A DNA stretch of 52,967 nucleotides, taken from the NCBI GenBank assembly GCA_012719075.1, contig JAAYBB010000061.1, positions 1 through 52,967 of the forward strand. Reading direction: 5' to 3'. The position numbers and the translations under genes are program-made. Source of the DNA: Clostridiales bacterium (GTDB taxonomy: Bacteria > Bacillota > Clostridia > Oscillospirales > Feifaniaceae). Position 1 is the stretch's first letter. Every line of letters starts with the position of its first letter. Positions 13,201-20,327 of this stretch are shown here, in pieces. The notes under the pieces are model-generated. The model did not search any database. It was not told the DNA's origin and saw nothing but the letters and a program-made list of their open reading frames with translations.

Positions 13201-13506
13201 ATGGGCTACGACGACGGCAGCTTTGGCGTCGACGACCCCATCACGCGCGAGCAGATGTGCGTGATCCTGATGCGCTTCATGCAGGCGTTCGGCATCGCGC
13301 TCGAGGAGACGCAGGACATCGCCTTTGGCGATGCCGACGCCTTCAGCGGCTGGGCGGCGGAGGCCATCCGCCACTGCGCGTCGGTCGGGCTGATCGGCGG
13401 CATGGGCGACGGGTGCTTTGATCCGGACGGCCTGGCAACCAGGGCACAGGTGGCGGCCATCTTCGCCCGCCTGATCCGGCTCCGGATTGCGCAGATCAAC
13501 CCCTAG
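1273..13506 (+). CDS. Giant secreted S-layer-anchored surface protein (4077 residues, Calx-beta and three SLH domains)
   Basis: This is by far the largest gene here. The chosen ATG at 1273 follows GGAGG with ideal spacing; a GTG nine codons upstream has no such site. Residues 1-31 are a signal peptide (basic start, hydrophobic core, likely cleavage after ALA31). Residues about 338-435 form a Calx-beta domain, with the hallmark RTQDGTAVAGTDY at 377-389. Acidic calcium-loop-like motifs are DTNGNGKLD at 1033-1041 and DTDFDGTGKGD at 1319-1329. Residues about 1445-1725 are dense in alternating hydrophobic beta strands. A CARDB-like domain fits about 2527-2620 and an Ig-like segment about 3098-3180. 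Residues about 3617-3690 are helical and alanine-rich. Three SLH repeats (about 3893-4077) close the protein and should bind pyruvylated secondary wall polymer. It is transcribed alone, between its own leader and a strong hairpin. Ligand and role (adhesion, S-layer component, matrix binding) are unknown. Confidence 0.88.
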   Translation: MKRTRTRWTRLVSLMLSFLMLLSAVPMPALAYLADKVTGLKLTLTDGTVRQVADPTWEEQYPNGVFAFENRELTAAEGGAAQIIKIYRLGGASGRAELNISYTPAVSQVGEDLLTYSTAAGRDDILIEVEDALPYAQYQALGQPQKPFEPAVPTEVTGSFDEEQAVFTFALEGIAAKAYQWYVYFGGDWSMAEGATGAQLEVEEAFSLEQGYDYMCVYTVDGVQYGSNSAAGDRYVAEVEEDAEPIDPSALADLIAQEHGQTFSILPMDDEEAYAAYLFEMVFADGEWVKEIRISAPENELPQPDRFGILHLESSRGSELLGEADTVTVHLLDNDQKGPSEVGFEVEQVQVDKSTGSAKLQVVRTGDLSYPLSFNWRTQDGTAVAGTDYAESSGSLAFLGDVRVAEITVPLIDDGIAAEEPLSFTVVLEELTGGFDGLGVFGIDCIEVALYNSATAGQANLATILYDASLVDVSGKVESADHALVQPRQPVTGDVVEDGAPAHSEPAEVIFPEEGEYSTLSYNYPKLSFNRNHISNYDQDFWKNYLIQVRTGTSTATPPSDSNAVGAYPWIGNAQSYTGSNNNAYQGVYAKEYANAYFNITGLSMKFSRIYATWKPQHRMNYDKNFILAPTFVVSAAGINSQMLHQTLKTPIPSNGSGEMDDYYTMSYYGSASGNFDMTNTNPFIDWYLKVTPMKGYKSNNDGKTGGYAESGTDYLELQRRVFNNQFGLRIYTANDQNTQYNDVAGVTLQPSDIARLNATSTLYDTIKPQVSIAQGKGGVNTYGQLYVGTTLNISTQNSASYQPAYGLTTSSIYLTRVNSDGSETIIKNGADGINHNNRTLELYWGNENGNGNAVLNGNYIINIALERKQEVAIELLPSVPRKEDGIVADETRLGEAYDMLRASNAGRGVTLTYAWPERIWTDLPKDQERIVFRLAESNRALPDTLPTTRPNGYTNTSFKLDDVTNLQAINFNLSPEDVILYSGIAYKGNETIKIERNHMNNTVMAFRYYNKDYLTAQSIMEPMISDRAVYLDTNGNGKLDGHFSLEDNIFKPEGDEVVGYLTEEAYEEAYFAPVYSEALGKYVNHLVSVEYTLTPRALAIPDGGRETDRAQVLPVITTGANNVNALSRLTREQKGYRYVYSGPLTVQNGSAVTKPYASDGVLMYGNEASRPNLVYFSAGGDISPAERVDYESGYTWTPDFRGSLVFPFAKPEPVVIAESLAGSNIPIAKVNGRDASGDYQYEAGGVDKLNGYLGALCGVDTFAIAVQQQPYQADGQTLQPQNGLAAVPVPEASRLSGVKLFQSGAHLLKTDSGQDKEDTDFDGTGKGDHQEFGIDMGVELPSINIGLSDYVTIILDGYDIGFAIGIPLGGISKTNTGGTSEVEKQNPITANKENVGKFKNFFTGQFGQLTKSDALNKAKAEKANPTGAADADGNPQIDKGKMKSSSMSVSFNMSLGFVFRYNPLDNGYYFAQFAISIAVGFEYKYQYRLTVCPIVYVYVKVGVGLELTTGLEVVREVIEKESGKLDLPSLARGGADGFESGGAGKPLYGGLNDYLEFRPAFKSYNLYFTGKMLVQFKNEGTWESMGFIASEEKDSPVNVILRQQKGFEIPSADQFDLRLVALADTTIYSIVPIENVKSETYWSGMKIAPSAMLEAGAGIGVDMLKVEVFAQLAINMSMTLGPYNKEAKEIQAFTFNDFAMKLGIGVRVVLLFFSIEKEAIQYILNYENGRSGGGEAPWMHGYSALGGAFAEMFPLPGQDKGKSGYSSLSAGQADGGAKYGMPLRTDGSQRIYDLDADPDGYSTLAYSSTGAPFQISGYHASGDAFSLAGGLVTGNDYRIVTVGEDNYLLYHYGRPGADVDPIDSTMLVLSKLELASGTGNYGLVNPIDPGSAVEYIPVADNGTGDLEFSAWVDQAEQRIHVAFVDYVTTAQSEPAEPTVPKHPADISIGNYAEHVVASPDRAEYYITKAEYDGLDEGEQANYTETEGEDEYYHSPFTSLAQAKAAYDTDLENAGRNLAWRNYFTALTDYQAYVANIMALSGKNTRVQTASWQVGDDAGFSAAEQIAGDDAAGTVGTLFSPRAAGDVVFFGEAIYHGSEAELNAAVEAYRAYLGLEAEEEDFRLDYYRSMKRVYGKRNAITISAQGEDGSRFAERVYLTDDEAVDRLLENVDLAKVGDDHYLAYTTMEERYDAGELVHTRRLLLRRVDIDRSAKTVTLGDPLLLRTLVNYDNPAQNGLDGLYSGSAMIADGQYADPYFANLKFLSARLGALDGEIEEFGTLGDEVPLETFLLFEMNGNTYAIPQADLDSITDPAQKKGRVIPLFSQEIYGELVGEPESPIGAEKSGTTGFTDVVIGADGDGRLSVIYVGLVPNTAHNAIYLSNYYTYEDGDGKTRPGWTPGQILAMYDLQTYEDAVAGGWTDEETRAAYLKGITDKAGTSEARQFKFSNLQYARGQASQSEEKGVSAREATALILAEGAMTTLFMGTYPDGFGGEYEAVTPASLYGDVGFYAIAFGHGDQAIGDASIRLRDGSLKAGASVSASVSFKNSGTTRIRASDTEPVTVSLMQASDPTKAVAQWQVVKSIDPGQEVVLSALVEIKQDVEVGDAFFFKVEEDADYAEDHFLALSTVTDDEDSPRYLIGRYIVKELPDLGFELGSIRSVGIDAGGQTVLQTAFYATNRGAAEAEEVFAQFKVRTVDSEGNLVYRPLDLTGSAFEIGNQKTLEGFGLLAETNLKNGILKLESTEADGDGCNIQLGHGRYVTGTFYAKPGDYCRDEATGTDVLDIQIELFHKGDTCDLDASGLYTATQTLPGGQVIHAHNEISSINNVLQERIGHKTYYKVASGFTLPLGTPLMLPIQVEKTYAGSLSLLVSEEPNNDVEGTAEKCLGVLYYDEHLHCIVVSPARQGSGIIRVVDTRTNNPYDIMFTIDEPGQGINIFEDNRLFSFYNDDARDAQGAYQNPYDPEAAAGTQKWSFNKVGEWGDPSAAPYRGDLTRGERGALFTFDTLANEIKLFFQGDISVSSTYPGFASRAYTGAGGEVSQTITFNKNAETTSRHQVTVQVTGVQADFDRYTEDYGRAPTPLPAEDAMAPQLYWSRTFPDVASIETGAGPVELSLYVIDESGIASLTSSLHSDDYSIDKRSDTFWVLTWPVSGNGSHSFTALDAGGNRTSQTIHVGWFVDTVSGSPVSTVPYLSAQFEVDGAPWSGGQISAADQEKITLSYRTKADDGQPDPEGVTFARQQGVYAYEGEGDARKVVDFGFEALDIEGGKISNNGLYRVTATDAGGYFNSVILLMDGIDANLPTLQLLYKETEEGRPVISYRAEKENIQTQGFGGGKPANITQLKVNGVALGGLTPASVLVGDWAPENGLYSGAYVFEAIDAVGNAKRAEIAISDIKIHAQEGALSLISDWTQAGGEGGIRLDAGKFGGGCYVVKDPQSSYEGRYAYLCLPEAEVGDAQSGAFFEENTFTPIDGTAAIEGLSAGNYVVYIVDNCGMGDDCESDPLAVTLALPAEILSEAVTGALEVRGTSHRSGVIKATAAGGIHGAPAHQFAILPLAGGDAQLPASDAAWVWQNPDNWDDRRSQATFDGLVPGQYQLAIRALCGSDSAELDLLKDNLEMLAQAETELNSATNAQSALLAAELLYSEAAAAYAERPNAKNEQSLDIAEALLLQLIVAELTRRDPDSDDPAPSPADLTVGDLDEAKQALADRIEALGSAHALVEAQAGAKLQAVEEASEDAYESDPALYDNALVLTGVVRKITVVPPIDAPVPGGPGSSTGEQSPVVELPKDGSPLDEKTQEAVREANREQDVILAGNGLEILIPKGTLGEDTDVNRLIVDPGQATGRPGQVVACVDEQGNLQLVRWSVVTGELVGYVVDRIGDYRILDNAKSFADLGEHWALEDILFIASHGLFEGYADGQFAPDERMTRAMFVTVLGRLAGIGTGAPDGAAFTDVEAGAWYGDFVRWASQQGIVMGYDDGSFGVDDPITREQMCVILMRFMQAFGIALEETQDIAFGDADAFSGWAAEAIRHCASVGLIGGMGDGCFDPDGLATRAQVAAIFARLIRLRIAQINP

Positions 13507-13552
13507 ACCCATCAAAGGGCGCGCAAGGCCGAAAACGGCCGTCTGAACCACA

Positions 13553-13592
13553 GAGCAGCAGCCCCGCGCCATTTGGCGCGGGGCTGCTGCTC
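13553..13592 (+). terminator. Perfect 18-bp hairpin after the surface-protein gene
   Basis: Arms 13553-13570 and 13575-13592 are perfectly complementary (GAGCAGCAGCCCCGCGCC and its complement) with the 4-base loop ATTT. The T tract after it is poor (TTG), so it may act as a terminator of the strong-stem kind or as an mRNA 3'-end stabiliser. Confidence 0.75.
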
Positions 13593-13724
13593 TTGAAGAA
13601 GGTGTCCCGGGCGGTTGGGCGCGCAGCCGGGCCATGCCCCCGTGTGCCGGGAAAACACCGTATTCAGTTGGGCATGTCACCGCAGACGGTCAACCCCGCA
13701 CCCGTAAATGACCCGCTTTCCCCA

Positions 13725-13764
13725 AAAAAGAGCAGCCAGGGCACGCGGCCGGGCTGCTCTTTTT
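13725..13764. terminator. Bidirectional Rho-independent terminator between the surface-protein gene and degV
   Basis: AAAAAGAGCAGCC (13725-13737) pairs with GGCTGCTCTTTTT (13752-13764) around a 14-base loop. The T run on one side and A run on the other make it usable from both strands, so it can end the degV transcript as well as read-through from the surface-protein gene. Its stem shares the GAGCAGCC word with the preceding hairpin. Confidence 0.8.
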
Positions 13765-13810
13765 GCAGGGGAAAGTCAGGGTGAAAGGCGTGGGGTGCAC
13801 ATGGGGGCGC

Positions 13811-14638
13811 TCAAAAGGCGGTCACCACGCCGCCGCGCACCGCATAGAGCGAGGAGAGCCCCCTTGTCTGGATCACCGAGATCTCCTTGAAGGGGCAGCG
13901 CTTTTCGATCAGCTCCTTTAGGTAGAGCGCCATCTCCTCGTTTTTGACGTGGCTGATGGTGCACTGGGTGCCCAGCGCGCCCGGGTAGTGCTCCTTGATC
14001 AGCTCCGCCATGCGCTCCATGGTCTTCTTGACGCCGCGGACCTTGTCCAGCACCATGATTTCGCCGTTGCGGTCGGCCCCCATGACCGGCTTGATGTTCA
14101 ACGCGTTGATCAGCGTGCCGGTGACCTTGCTCAGCCGCCCGTTCTTCATCAGCGAGTCCACGTTGCCCAGCATGAAGATGGTCTGCATCTTGGCGACAAA
14201 CTCGGTCATGTGCCGGACAAGCGCGTCAAACGCCATGCCCTCCCTGATGCGCCGGGCGCACTCGAGGGCCAGCAGCGTCCCGCCCGCGCAGGCGCTCTTC
14301 GAGTCCAGCACGTGGATGCGCTCCGGCCGGTCCACCAGGTCCTTGGCGGCCACCGCGCTGGCGTAGGAGCCCGAGAGGTTGGCGGACAGCGTGATGACAA
14401 AGATGTGCTCGCCCTCCTGATAGTGCTCGGCAAAGGCGCCCGGGGAGGGGCAGGAGGACTTGGGCACGTTGGGGCTGCTCTCCATGGCCTGCAGGAAGTC
14501 GTCGAGCGGGAAGTGTTCGTCGTCCACGAAGTCACGGCCGTCCACGTGCAGGGTCAGCGGCACCGTGATGGCCCCGGTCTCTTCGATCTGGGCCGGGCTC
14601 AGGTCGCCGCCGCTGTCGATCACAAGCTTTATAGACAT
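13811..14638 (-). CDS. DegV family fatty-acid-binding protein
   Basis: The 275-residue product has the DegV layout: an N-terminal VIDSGGDLS strand-turn, the ligand-site motif SSCPSPGAF at residues 61-69 (usually TSxPSPGEF), LSANLSGSY at 84-92, and LMKNGRLSK in the second half. DegV/FakB proteins bind a fatty acid and present it to the kinase FakA; no fakA (DAK-type) gene is in the window, so a role in exogenous fatty-acid use is from the family only. The ATG at 14638 follows GGAGA at 14646-14650; the frame stays open further upstream into guaB, but that extension has no homology. It lies 94 bases after guaB on the same strand with no clear terminator between, so the two may be co-transcribed. 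Confidence 0.9.
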   Translation of the reverse strand: MSIKLVIDSGGDLSPAQIEETGAITVPLTLHVDGRDFVDDEHFPLDDFLQAMESSPNVPKSSCPSPGAFAEHYQEGEHIFVITLSANLSGSYASAVAAKDLVDRPERIHVLDSKSACAGGTLLALECARRIREGMAFDALVRHMTEFVAKMQTIFMLGNVDSLMKNGRLSKVTGTLINALNIKPVMGADRNGEIMVLDKVRGVKKTMERMAELIKEHYPGALGTQCTISHVKNEEMALYLKELIEKRCPFKEISVIQTRGLSSLYAVRGGVVTAF

Positions 14639-14732
14639 GGCACAGTCTCCTTTTTCATGGTCACCGCCGCCCAGGCGGGCGGGGCGGCCGCCGTTTTGAT
14701 CGGCCGGCGGCTGCCGGCGAATTTCTCTGGGG

Positions 14733-16229
<1,497 letters not shown>

Positions 16230-16278
16230 TCAAAAGATAACACCGCCATCGCGGAAAGAGCTGATAATTTAAGTATTT

Positions 16279-16307
16279 ATTATAGTCGCTTTGCCCCTAA
16301 ATTGCAA
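16279..16307 (-). promoter_or_regulatory. Sigma-A promoter of guaB
   Basis: On the minus strand TTGCAA (16302-16307) and TATAAT (16279-16284) are 17 bases apart. The -10 is perfect and the -35 matches at 4 of 6 positions. It points at guaB. Confidence 0.85.
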
Positions 16308-16503
16308 GTTAAACCTGCGGACAGGCGCGGCGGAGCCAAAGGGGCCGCGGCGGGCGGACAAACGCCCGTGTAAAAGGGTCCAAAGGGTGTTTTACCCGCC
16401 GGGGACCTGCTGCAGCACGCTGACAGCATCAAAATGCGAGGCGCATAGCCTGTGCCGGGCGCGCCATCCTAACGATACAGACCAAGTTTAAAGGAGGCGC
16501 GTT

Positions 16504-17175
16504 TTGAACGACACGCAAAGGGGCCTGCTCGCGCTGACCGCCACCGTCTATGTCGCCTTCAATCTGCTGGAGCTCTTCGGGCAGGCGGGCCGCCTCTCAA
16601 CGCTGCTCAAATACGCCGGCGTGCTGCTCTGCCTGTTGGTGGCGCTGCTCTCGGACACGAGGCGGGTCAACCCGGCCGACCACCGGGCGCTGCTGCTCGG
16701 GCTCACGCTGACGGCGCTGTCCGACACCTTTTTGCTCTTCAGCGAGCTGCTCTGGGTGGGACTGCTCTGCTTTTGCCTGGTCCACCTGACCTATATCAGG
16801 CGGGTGAATCCCATCGCCTTTGTCCCCCTGCTGCTGGCGACACTGGCGGTGCTGCTGCTCCTGCTGGCGGCCGAGTGGCTGGCCGTCGGCCCGCCGCTGA
16901 TCCTGTCGCTGGCCGTGCTCTACGCGCTGCTGTTTGGGCTGGACCTGCTGTTTGCGCTTCGTGCCGCCCACCTGCCACAGTCGACCCAGCGCGTGCTGCT
17001 GGCGGGGCTTGTGCTGTTCGCGCTCTGCGACCTCAACGTGGCCGTCTCTCACCTTGCCACGGGCGCGCTGCAGCAGGCGGCGTCCAGCCTGATCTGGATT
17101 TTTTACCTGCCGTCGCAGGGCCTGCTGGCGCTGAGCGGCATCCGGTTTGCGGGGGCCGCCGAGCAGCGCACTTGA
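16504..17175 (+). CDS. YhhN/TMEM86-like integral membrane protein
   Basis: The 223-residue product is almost entirely hydrophobic with about eight predicted membrane helices. Short acidic motifs buried in helices, LSDTFLLF (D74) and ALCDLNVAV near the C-terminus, resemble the conserved aspartates of the YhhN/TMEM86 family, whose animal members are lysoplasmalogenases. Bacterial members are mostly uncharacterised, and I cannot confirm hydrolase activity from sequence. The start is TTG at 16504, supported by a strong AAAGGAGG at 16490-16497. The next gene's promoter overlaps its stop codon. Codon use matches the neighbours. Confidence 0.6.
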   Translation: MNDTQRGLLALTATVYVAFNLLELFGQAGRLSTLLKYAGVLLCLLVALLSDTRRVNPADHRALLLGLTLTALSDTFLLFSELLWVGLLCFCLVHLTYIRRVNPIAFVPLLLATLAVLLLLLAAEWLAVGPPLILSLAVLYALLFGLDLLFALRAAHLPQSTQRVLLAGLVLFALCDLNVAVSHLATGALQQAASSLIWIFYLPSQGLLALSGIRFAGAAEQRT

Positions 17176-17201
17176 TCTGCATCGCGCCAGGGCGGTATAA
17201 T
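17172..17201 (+). promoter_or_regulatory. Candidate sigma-A promoter of the nitroreductase gene
   Basis: TTGATC (17172-17177) and a perfect TATAAT (17196-17201) are 18 bases apart. The -35 overlaps the stop codon of the preceding gene. Confidence 0.65.
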
Positions 17202-17224
17202 GGTTAAAAAAGGGGGGATGGCCC

Positions 17225-17761
17225 ATGCTGGACATCATGCGAAACCGCAGGAGCATACGCAAATTCAAAGACCGGCCGGTGGAGCCGGCGCTGTATGAGC
17301 AGCTGATCCACGCGGCGCTGCTGGCGCCCTCTTCAATGAACAAGCGGCCGGTCGCGCTTGTCGCGGTGACCGACCGGGCGCTGATCGGCGCGCTGGCCGC
17401 CTGTAAAAACTTTGGGACCGCCGCGCTGGAGACGGCGCCGCTCGTGTTTGCGGTGACCGCCGACAGCGCCCTCAGCGATGTCTGGGTGGAGGATGCCTCG
17501 ATCGTCGGCGCCTACCTGCTGCTGATGGCCGAGGTGCTGGGCCTCGGCGCCAACTGGATTCAGATCCGGCGGCGCAGCAGCGGCACCGAGGACTCGGAGC
17601 GCGCCGTGCGCAGCCTGCTGGGCATTCCCGAGCGCTACGGCGTGGTCTGCCTGGTCGCGGTCGGCCACCGCGACGAGCACAAGGCGCCGGCCGGCGAGGA
17701 GGTCCTGCACCGCGGGGCCGTCCACCACAACCGGTTTCAGGCGCCGGCCGATCTGTGTTGA
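17225..17761 (+). CDS. Nitroreductase-family FMN oxidoreductase
   Basis: The 178-residue product opens with NRRSIRKFKDRPV, the FMN-contacting signature of the nitroreductase fold, and continues with APSSMNKRPVALVAV and a GAYLLLMAEVLGLGANW helix typical of NADH-dependent flavin reductases with small substrates. The C-terminal GVVCLVAVGHRDE strand is also family-like. Such enzymes act as homodimers in the cytoplasm on quinones, nitro compounds or flavins; the physiological substrate cannot be read here. The ATG at 17225 follows AGGGGGG. The gene has its own promoter and is followed by a separate promoter, so it is probably monocistronic. Confidence 0.85.
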   Translation: MLDIMRNRRSIRKFKDRPVEPALYEQLIHAALLAPSSMNKRPVALVAVTDRALIGALAACKNFGTAALETAPLVFAVTADSALSDVWVEDASIVGAYLLLMAEVLGLGANWIQIRRRSSGTEDSERAVRSLLGIPERYGVVCLVAVGHRDEHKAPAGEEVLHRGAVHHNRFQAPADLC

Positions 17762-17769
17762 AAAGGCGA

Positions 17770-17799
17770 TTGACAAGCGGCGCGCCGCTTCTCTATACT
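17770..17799 (+). promoter_or_regulatory. Sigma-A promoter with a 14-bp palindrome in the spacer (deacetylase gene)
   Basis: A perfect -35 TTGACA (17770-17775) and TATACT (17794-17799) lie 18 bases apart. The first 14 spacer bases, AGCGGCGCGCCGCT (17776-17789), are a perfect palindrome, positioned as an operator for a dimeric repressor would be. Confidence 0.8.
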
Positions 17800-17834
17800 G
17801 GAGCAAGATTTCGCAACACGAAAGGAGTGCTCGT

Positions 17835-18677
17835 ATGCAGGTGACAGGGAAGGTGACCTTGCCGGCCGGCAAGAGGGTCGCGGTCAACATCGGTTGCGAT
17901 TTTGACGCGTTTACCGTGTGGATGACCACCTTTAACGAAACCTCACAGGCCTACATGTCAAGGGGGGAATACGGGGCGGAGGTCGGCGTTCCGCGCCTGC
18001 TGAAGCTGTTTGAAAAGCATGGGGTCAAGGCCTCCTTCTGCATTCCGGGGCACACGGCCGACACCTTTCCGGATGCCTGCAGAAGCATCATCGCGGGCGG
18101 CCACGAGGTGGTTCACCACGGCTATGTCCACGAAAACCCGGCCAAGCTGTCCTACGACGAGGAGGTCGAGGTCATCGAGCGCGGGCTGGAGTCGCTCGGC
18201 CGGCTGGGCGTGCAGCCCCGGGGCTACCGGTCTCCGGGCTGGGACTTCAGCGAGAGCTCGATGGCGCTTCTCGAGAAGTATGACTTCTTGTACGACTCCA
18301 GCCTGATGGCCAACGACTTTTACCCCTACAAGCCGCGCTACGTCGGGGTCAACCTTGACCGCGCCAACACCTTTGGCGAGCCCTCGAAGATCATCGAGCT
18401 GCCCGTGACCTGGTTTCTCGACGACTTCCCCTATTCCGAAAAGGTCAACTCCCGGGACGGCCTGCGCTCTCCGTTTGAGATGCTCGAGATCTGGAAGAGC
18501 TATTTCGACTACGCCCACGACAACTGCGAGGGGGCCTGCGTCATCTTCACCACCCACCCGCAGACCATCGGGCGCCCCCACAACATCCAGATGCTCGAGC
18601 GCCTGATCGAGTACCTCAAGGGCAAGGACGTCTGGTTTGCCACGATGGAGGAAATTGCGCAGGCGACCGTGTTTTAA
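17835..18677 (+). CDS. Polysaccharide deacetylase (NodB homology) of the PgdA-like cytoplasmic type
   Basis: The 280-residue protein has the metal site of carbohydrate esterase family 4: D24 in GCDFDA and H95-x3-H99 in HHGYVHE, followed by GYRSPGWDFSE and a late THPQTIGRP. There is no signal peptide or transmembrane segment. The lack of an export signal and the long middle region resemble Helicobacter pylori PgdA and the PuuE/allantoinase-like branch, so the substrate could be a small N-acyl compound as easily as a glycan. AAAGGAG at 17821-17827 precedes the ATG. It has its own promoter and terminator and is monocistronic. Confidence 0.85.
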   Translation: MQVTGKVTLPAGKRVAVNIGCDFDAFTVWMTTFNETSQAYMSRGEYGAEVGVPRLLKLFEKHGVKASFCIPGHTADTFPDACRSIIAGGHEVVHHGYVHENPAKLSYDEEVEVIERGLESLGRLGVQPRGYRSPGWDFSESSMALLEKYDFLYDSSLMANDFYPYKPRYVGVNLDRANTFGEPSKIIELPVTWFLDDFPYSEKVNSRDGLRSPFEMLEIWKSYFDYAHDNCEGACVIFTTHPQTIGRPHNIQMLERLIEYLKGKDVWFATMEEIAQATVF

Positions 18678-18698
18678 GGCTTCGACATTTCCCAAACC

Positions 18699-18730
18699 AA
18701 CAGCCCCCGCTGTGAGCGGGGGCTGTTTTA
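18699..18730 (+). terminator. Rho-independent terminator after the deacetylase gene
   Basis: AACAGCCCCCGCT (18699-18711) pairs perfectly with AGCGGGGGCTGTT (18715-18727) around a 3-base loop and continues into TTTTA. Confidence 0.92.
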
Positions 18731-18745
18731 TAAACAAGTGTTCTG

Positions 18746-18774
18746 TTTACAACCTCCCGGTGCCGGTGTATACT
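18746..18774 (+). promoter_or_regulatory. Sigma-A promoter of rarA
   Basis: TTTACA (18746-18751) and TATACT (18769-18774) are separated by 17 bases, each one mismatch from consensus. It starts just after the preceding terminator. Confidence 0.8.
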
Positions 18775-18800
18775 GTAACCAGAAAAGGGATGGTGAGCAC

Positions 18801-20138
18801 ATGCAGACATCGCTGTACGACGACCGCAGCCTAGCCAATCCGCTGGCCAGCCGCCTGCGCCCGAGGACGCTGGCGGAGTACGTGGGCCAGCAGCACCTCG
18901 TCGGCGAGGGCATGGTGCTGCGCCGGCTGATCGAACAGGACCAGATCCCCTCGATGATCTTCTGGGGGCCGCCCGGTGTGGGCAAGACCACGCTGGCCCG
19001 CGTCATCGCGGGCAGCACGCAGGCCGTCTTCATTGACTTCAGCGCCGTCACGAGCGGCATCAAGGAGATCAAGGAGGTCATGACCCGGGCCGAGAACAGC
19101 CGCCGCCTCGGCGAAAAGACCATCCTGTTCATCGACGAGATCCACCGTTTCAACAAGGCACAGCAGGACGCCTTTTTGCCCTTTGTCGAAAAGGGCAGCA
19201 TCATCCTGATCGGCGCCACCACCGAAAACCCGTCGTTTGAGGTCAACTCGGCGCTGCTGTCGCGCTGCAAGGTCTTTGTACTGCACCCGCTGACGGCCGA
19301 AGACCTCGAAAAGCTGCTGCAGAACGGCCTCGAAGACCCGCGCGGCTTTGGCGGGCAGTCAATTGCCATTTCACCGGAGCAGCTCGGCTTTCTTGCGCAG
19401 TTTGCCAACGGGGACGCGCGCGTGGCGCTCAATACGCTCGAGATGGTCATCTTAAACGGCCAGGTCGAGGGGGAGACCCTGTGGGTGACCGACCGGATCA
19501 TCGAGCAGTGCACCAGCAAGAAGTCGCTGCTCTACGACAAGGGCGGCGAGGAGCACTACAACCTGATCTCGGCGCTGCACAAATCGATGCGCAACTCCGA
19601 CGTCGACGCCGCCGTCTACTGGCTGGCCCGCATGCTCGAGGCGGGGGAGGACCCGCTCTACATTGCGCGGCGCATCACCCGCTTTGCCAGCGAGGACGTC
19701 GGCATGGCCGACAGCCGGGCGCTGGAAATTTCGGTGGCGGCCTTTCAGGCCTGCCACCTGATCGGCATGCCCGAGTGCAGCGTCCACCTGACCCACGCCG
19801 TGACCTACCTGTCGCTGGCGCCCAAGTCCAACGCGCTGGGCGCCGCCTACCACAGCGCAAAGCGGGACGCGCTGGGCATGCTGGCCGAGCCGGTCCCGCT
19901 GGTCATCCGCAACGCGCCCACCCGGCTGATGCAGGAGCTCAAATACGGCGAGGGCTACGAATATGCCCACGACTACGAGGAGCACCTGACCGGCATGCAG
20001 TGCCTGCCCGACAGCCTCGAGGGGCGGGTCTACTACCACCCCACCGACCAGGGCAGCGAGGCCCGCGTGGCCGAGCGCCTGCGCCAGATCAAGGCGCTGC
20101 GCGCACAGATAAGGGCGCGTGGGAAGGGCGGGGGCTAA
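18801..20138 (+). CDS. rarA: Replication-associated recombination protein A (RarA/MgsA AAA+ ATPase)
   Basis: The 445-residue product is a clamp-loader-like AAA+ ATPase acting at stalled replication forks. Walker A is GPPGVGKT (56-63), Walker B is LFIDEIH (109-115) followed by RFNKAQQDA, and sensor 1 is in IGATTENPSFEVN. The C-terminal part carries the RarA/WRNIP1 tetramerisation region, including ITRFASEDVGMAD and the APKSNA motif. The chosen ATG at 18801 matches the family N-terminus; the frame is open 21 codons further upstream, but that extension covers the promoter. The ribosome-binding site (GGGATGG) is mediocre. The gene is alone in its unit, with a long perfect hairpin downstream. Confidence 0.95.
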   Translation: MQTSLYDDRSLANPLASRLRPRTLAEYVGQQHLVGEGMVLRRLIEQDQIPSMIFWGPPGVGKTTLARVIAGSTQAVFIDFSAVTSGIKEIKEVMTRAENSRRLGEKTILFIDEIHRFNKAQQDAFLPFVEKGSIILIGATTENPSFEVNSALLSRCKVFVLHPLTAEDLEKLLQNGLEDPRGFGGQSIAISPEQLGFLAQFANGDARVALNTLEMVILNGQVEGETLWVTDRIIEQCTSKKSLLYDKGGEEHYNLISALHKSMRNSDVDAAVYWLARMLEAGEDPLYIARRITRFASEDVGMADSRALEISVAAFQACHLIGMPECSVHLTHAVTYLSLAPKSNALGAAYHSAKRDALGMLAEPVPLVIRNAPTRLMQELKYGEGYEYAHDYEEHLTGMQCLPDSLEGRVYYHPTDQGSEARVAERLRQIKALRAQIRARGKGGG

Positions 20139-20192
20139 AGGGCGGGCCGCCGCAGCGAACCAGGGCCACCCCGCCATCGGCAAACTGAATAT

Positions 20193-20246
20193 GGCCAAAA
20201 CAAATCCGCATGCTCTCGGGCGAGAACATGCGGATTTGTTTTGGCC
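20193..20246. repeat. Long hairpin with perfect 20-bp arms downstream of rarA
   Basis: Arms 20193-20212 and 20227-20246 are perfectly complementary. Inside them TCTCG (20214-20218) and CGAGA (20221-20225) extend the hairpin after one mismatch, leaving a 2-base tip. There is no T run directly after either arm, but the arm itself contains TTTGTTTT, so it could still terminate rarA. Confidence 0.8.
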
Positions 20247-20327
20247 TGGGGCCTATTCACCGCCCGGCCATGCGCTAATCACGATGGGCTGCCATACAAA
20301 AAAATCAATCATTTTATCAACTATACG

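Larger units (their letters stand above)
13507..13810. other. Convergent intergenic region with two long hairpins
   Basis: This 304-base gap separates the surface-protein gene from degV, which points toward it. It contains the two hairpin terminators annotated separately; the short open frames across it lack ribosome-binding sites and I do not regard them as genes. Confidence 0.7.

Noticed and set aside
4144-13680. Antisense open frame of 3178 codons opposite the giant surface-protein gene.
   Set aside because: It is codon-aligned with the sense gene, so its stops would be the sense codons TTA, CTA and TCA. These are avoided in this GC-rich organism, which leaves the antisense frame open by chance. 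The predicted product is of odd composition, and there is no ribosome-binding site or known domain.
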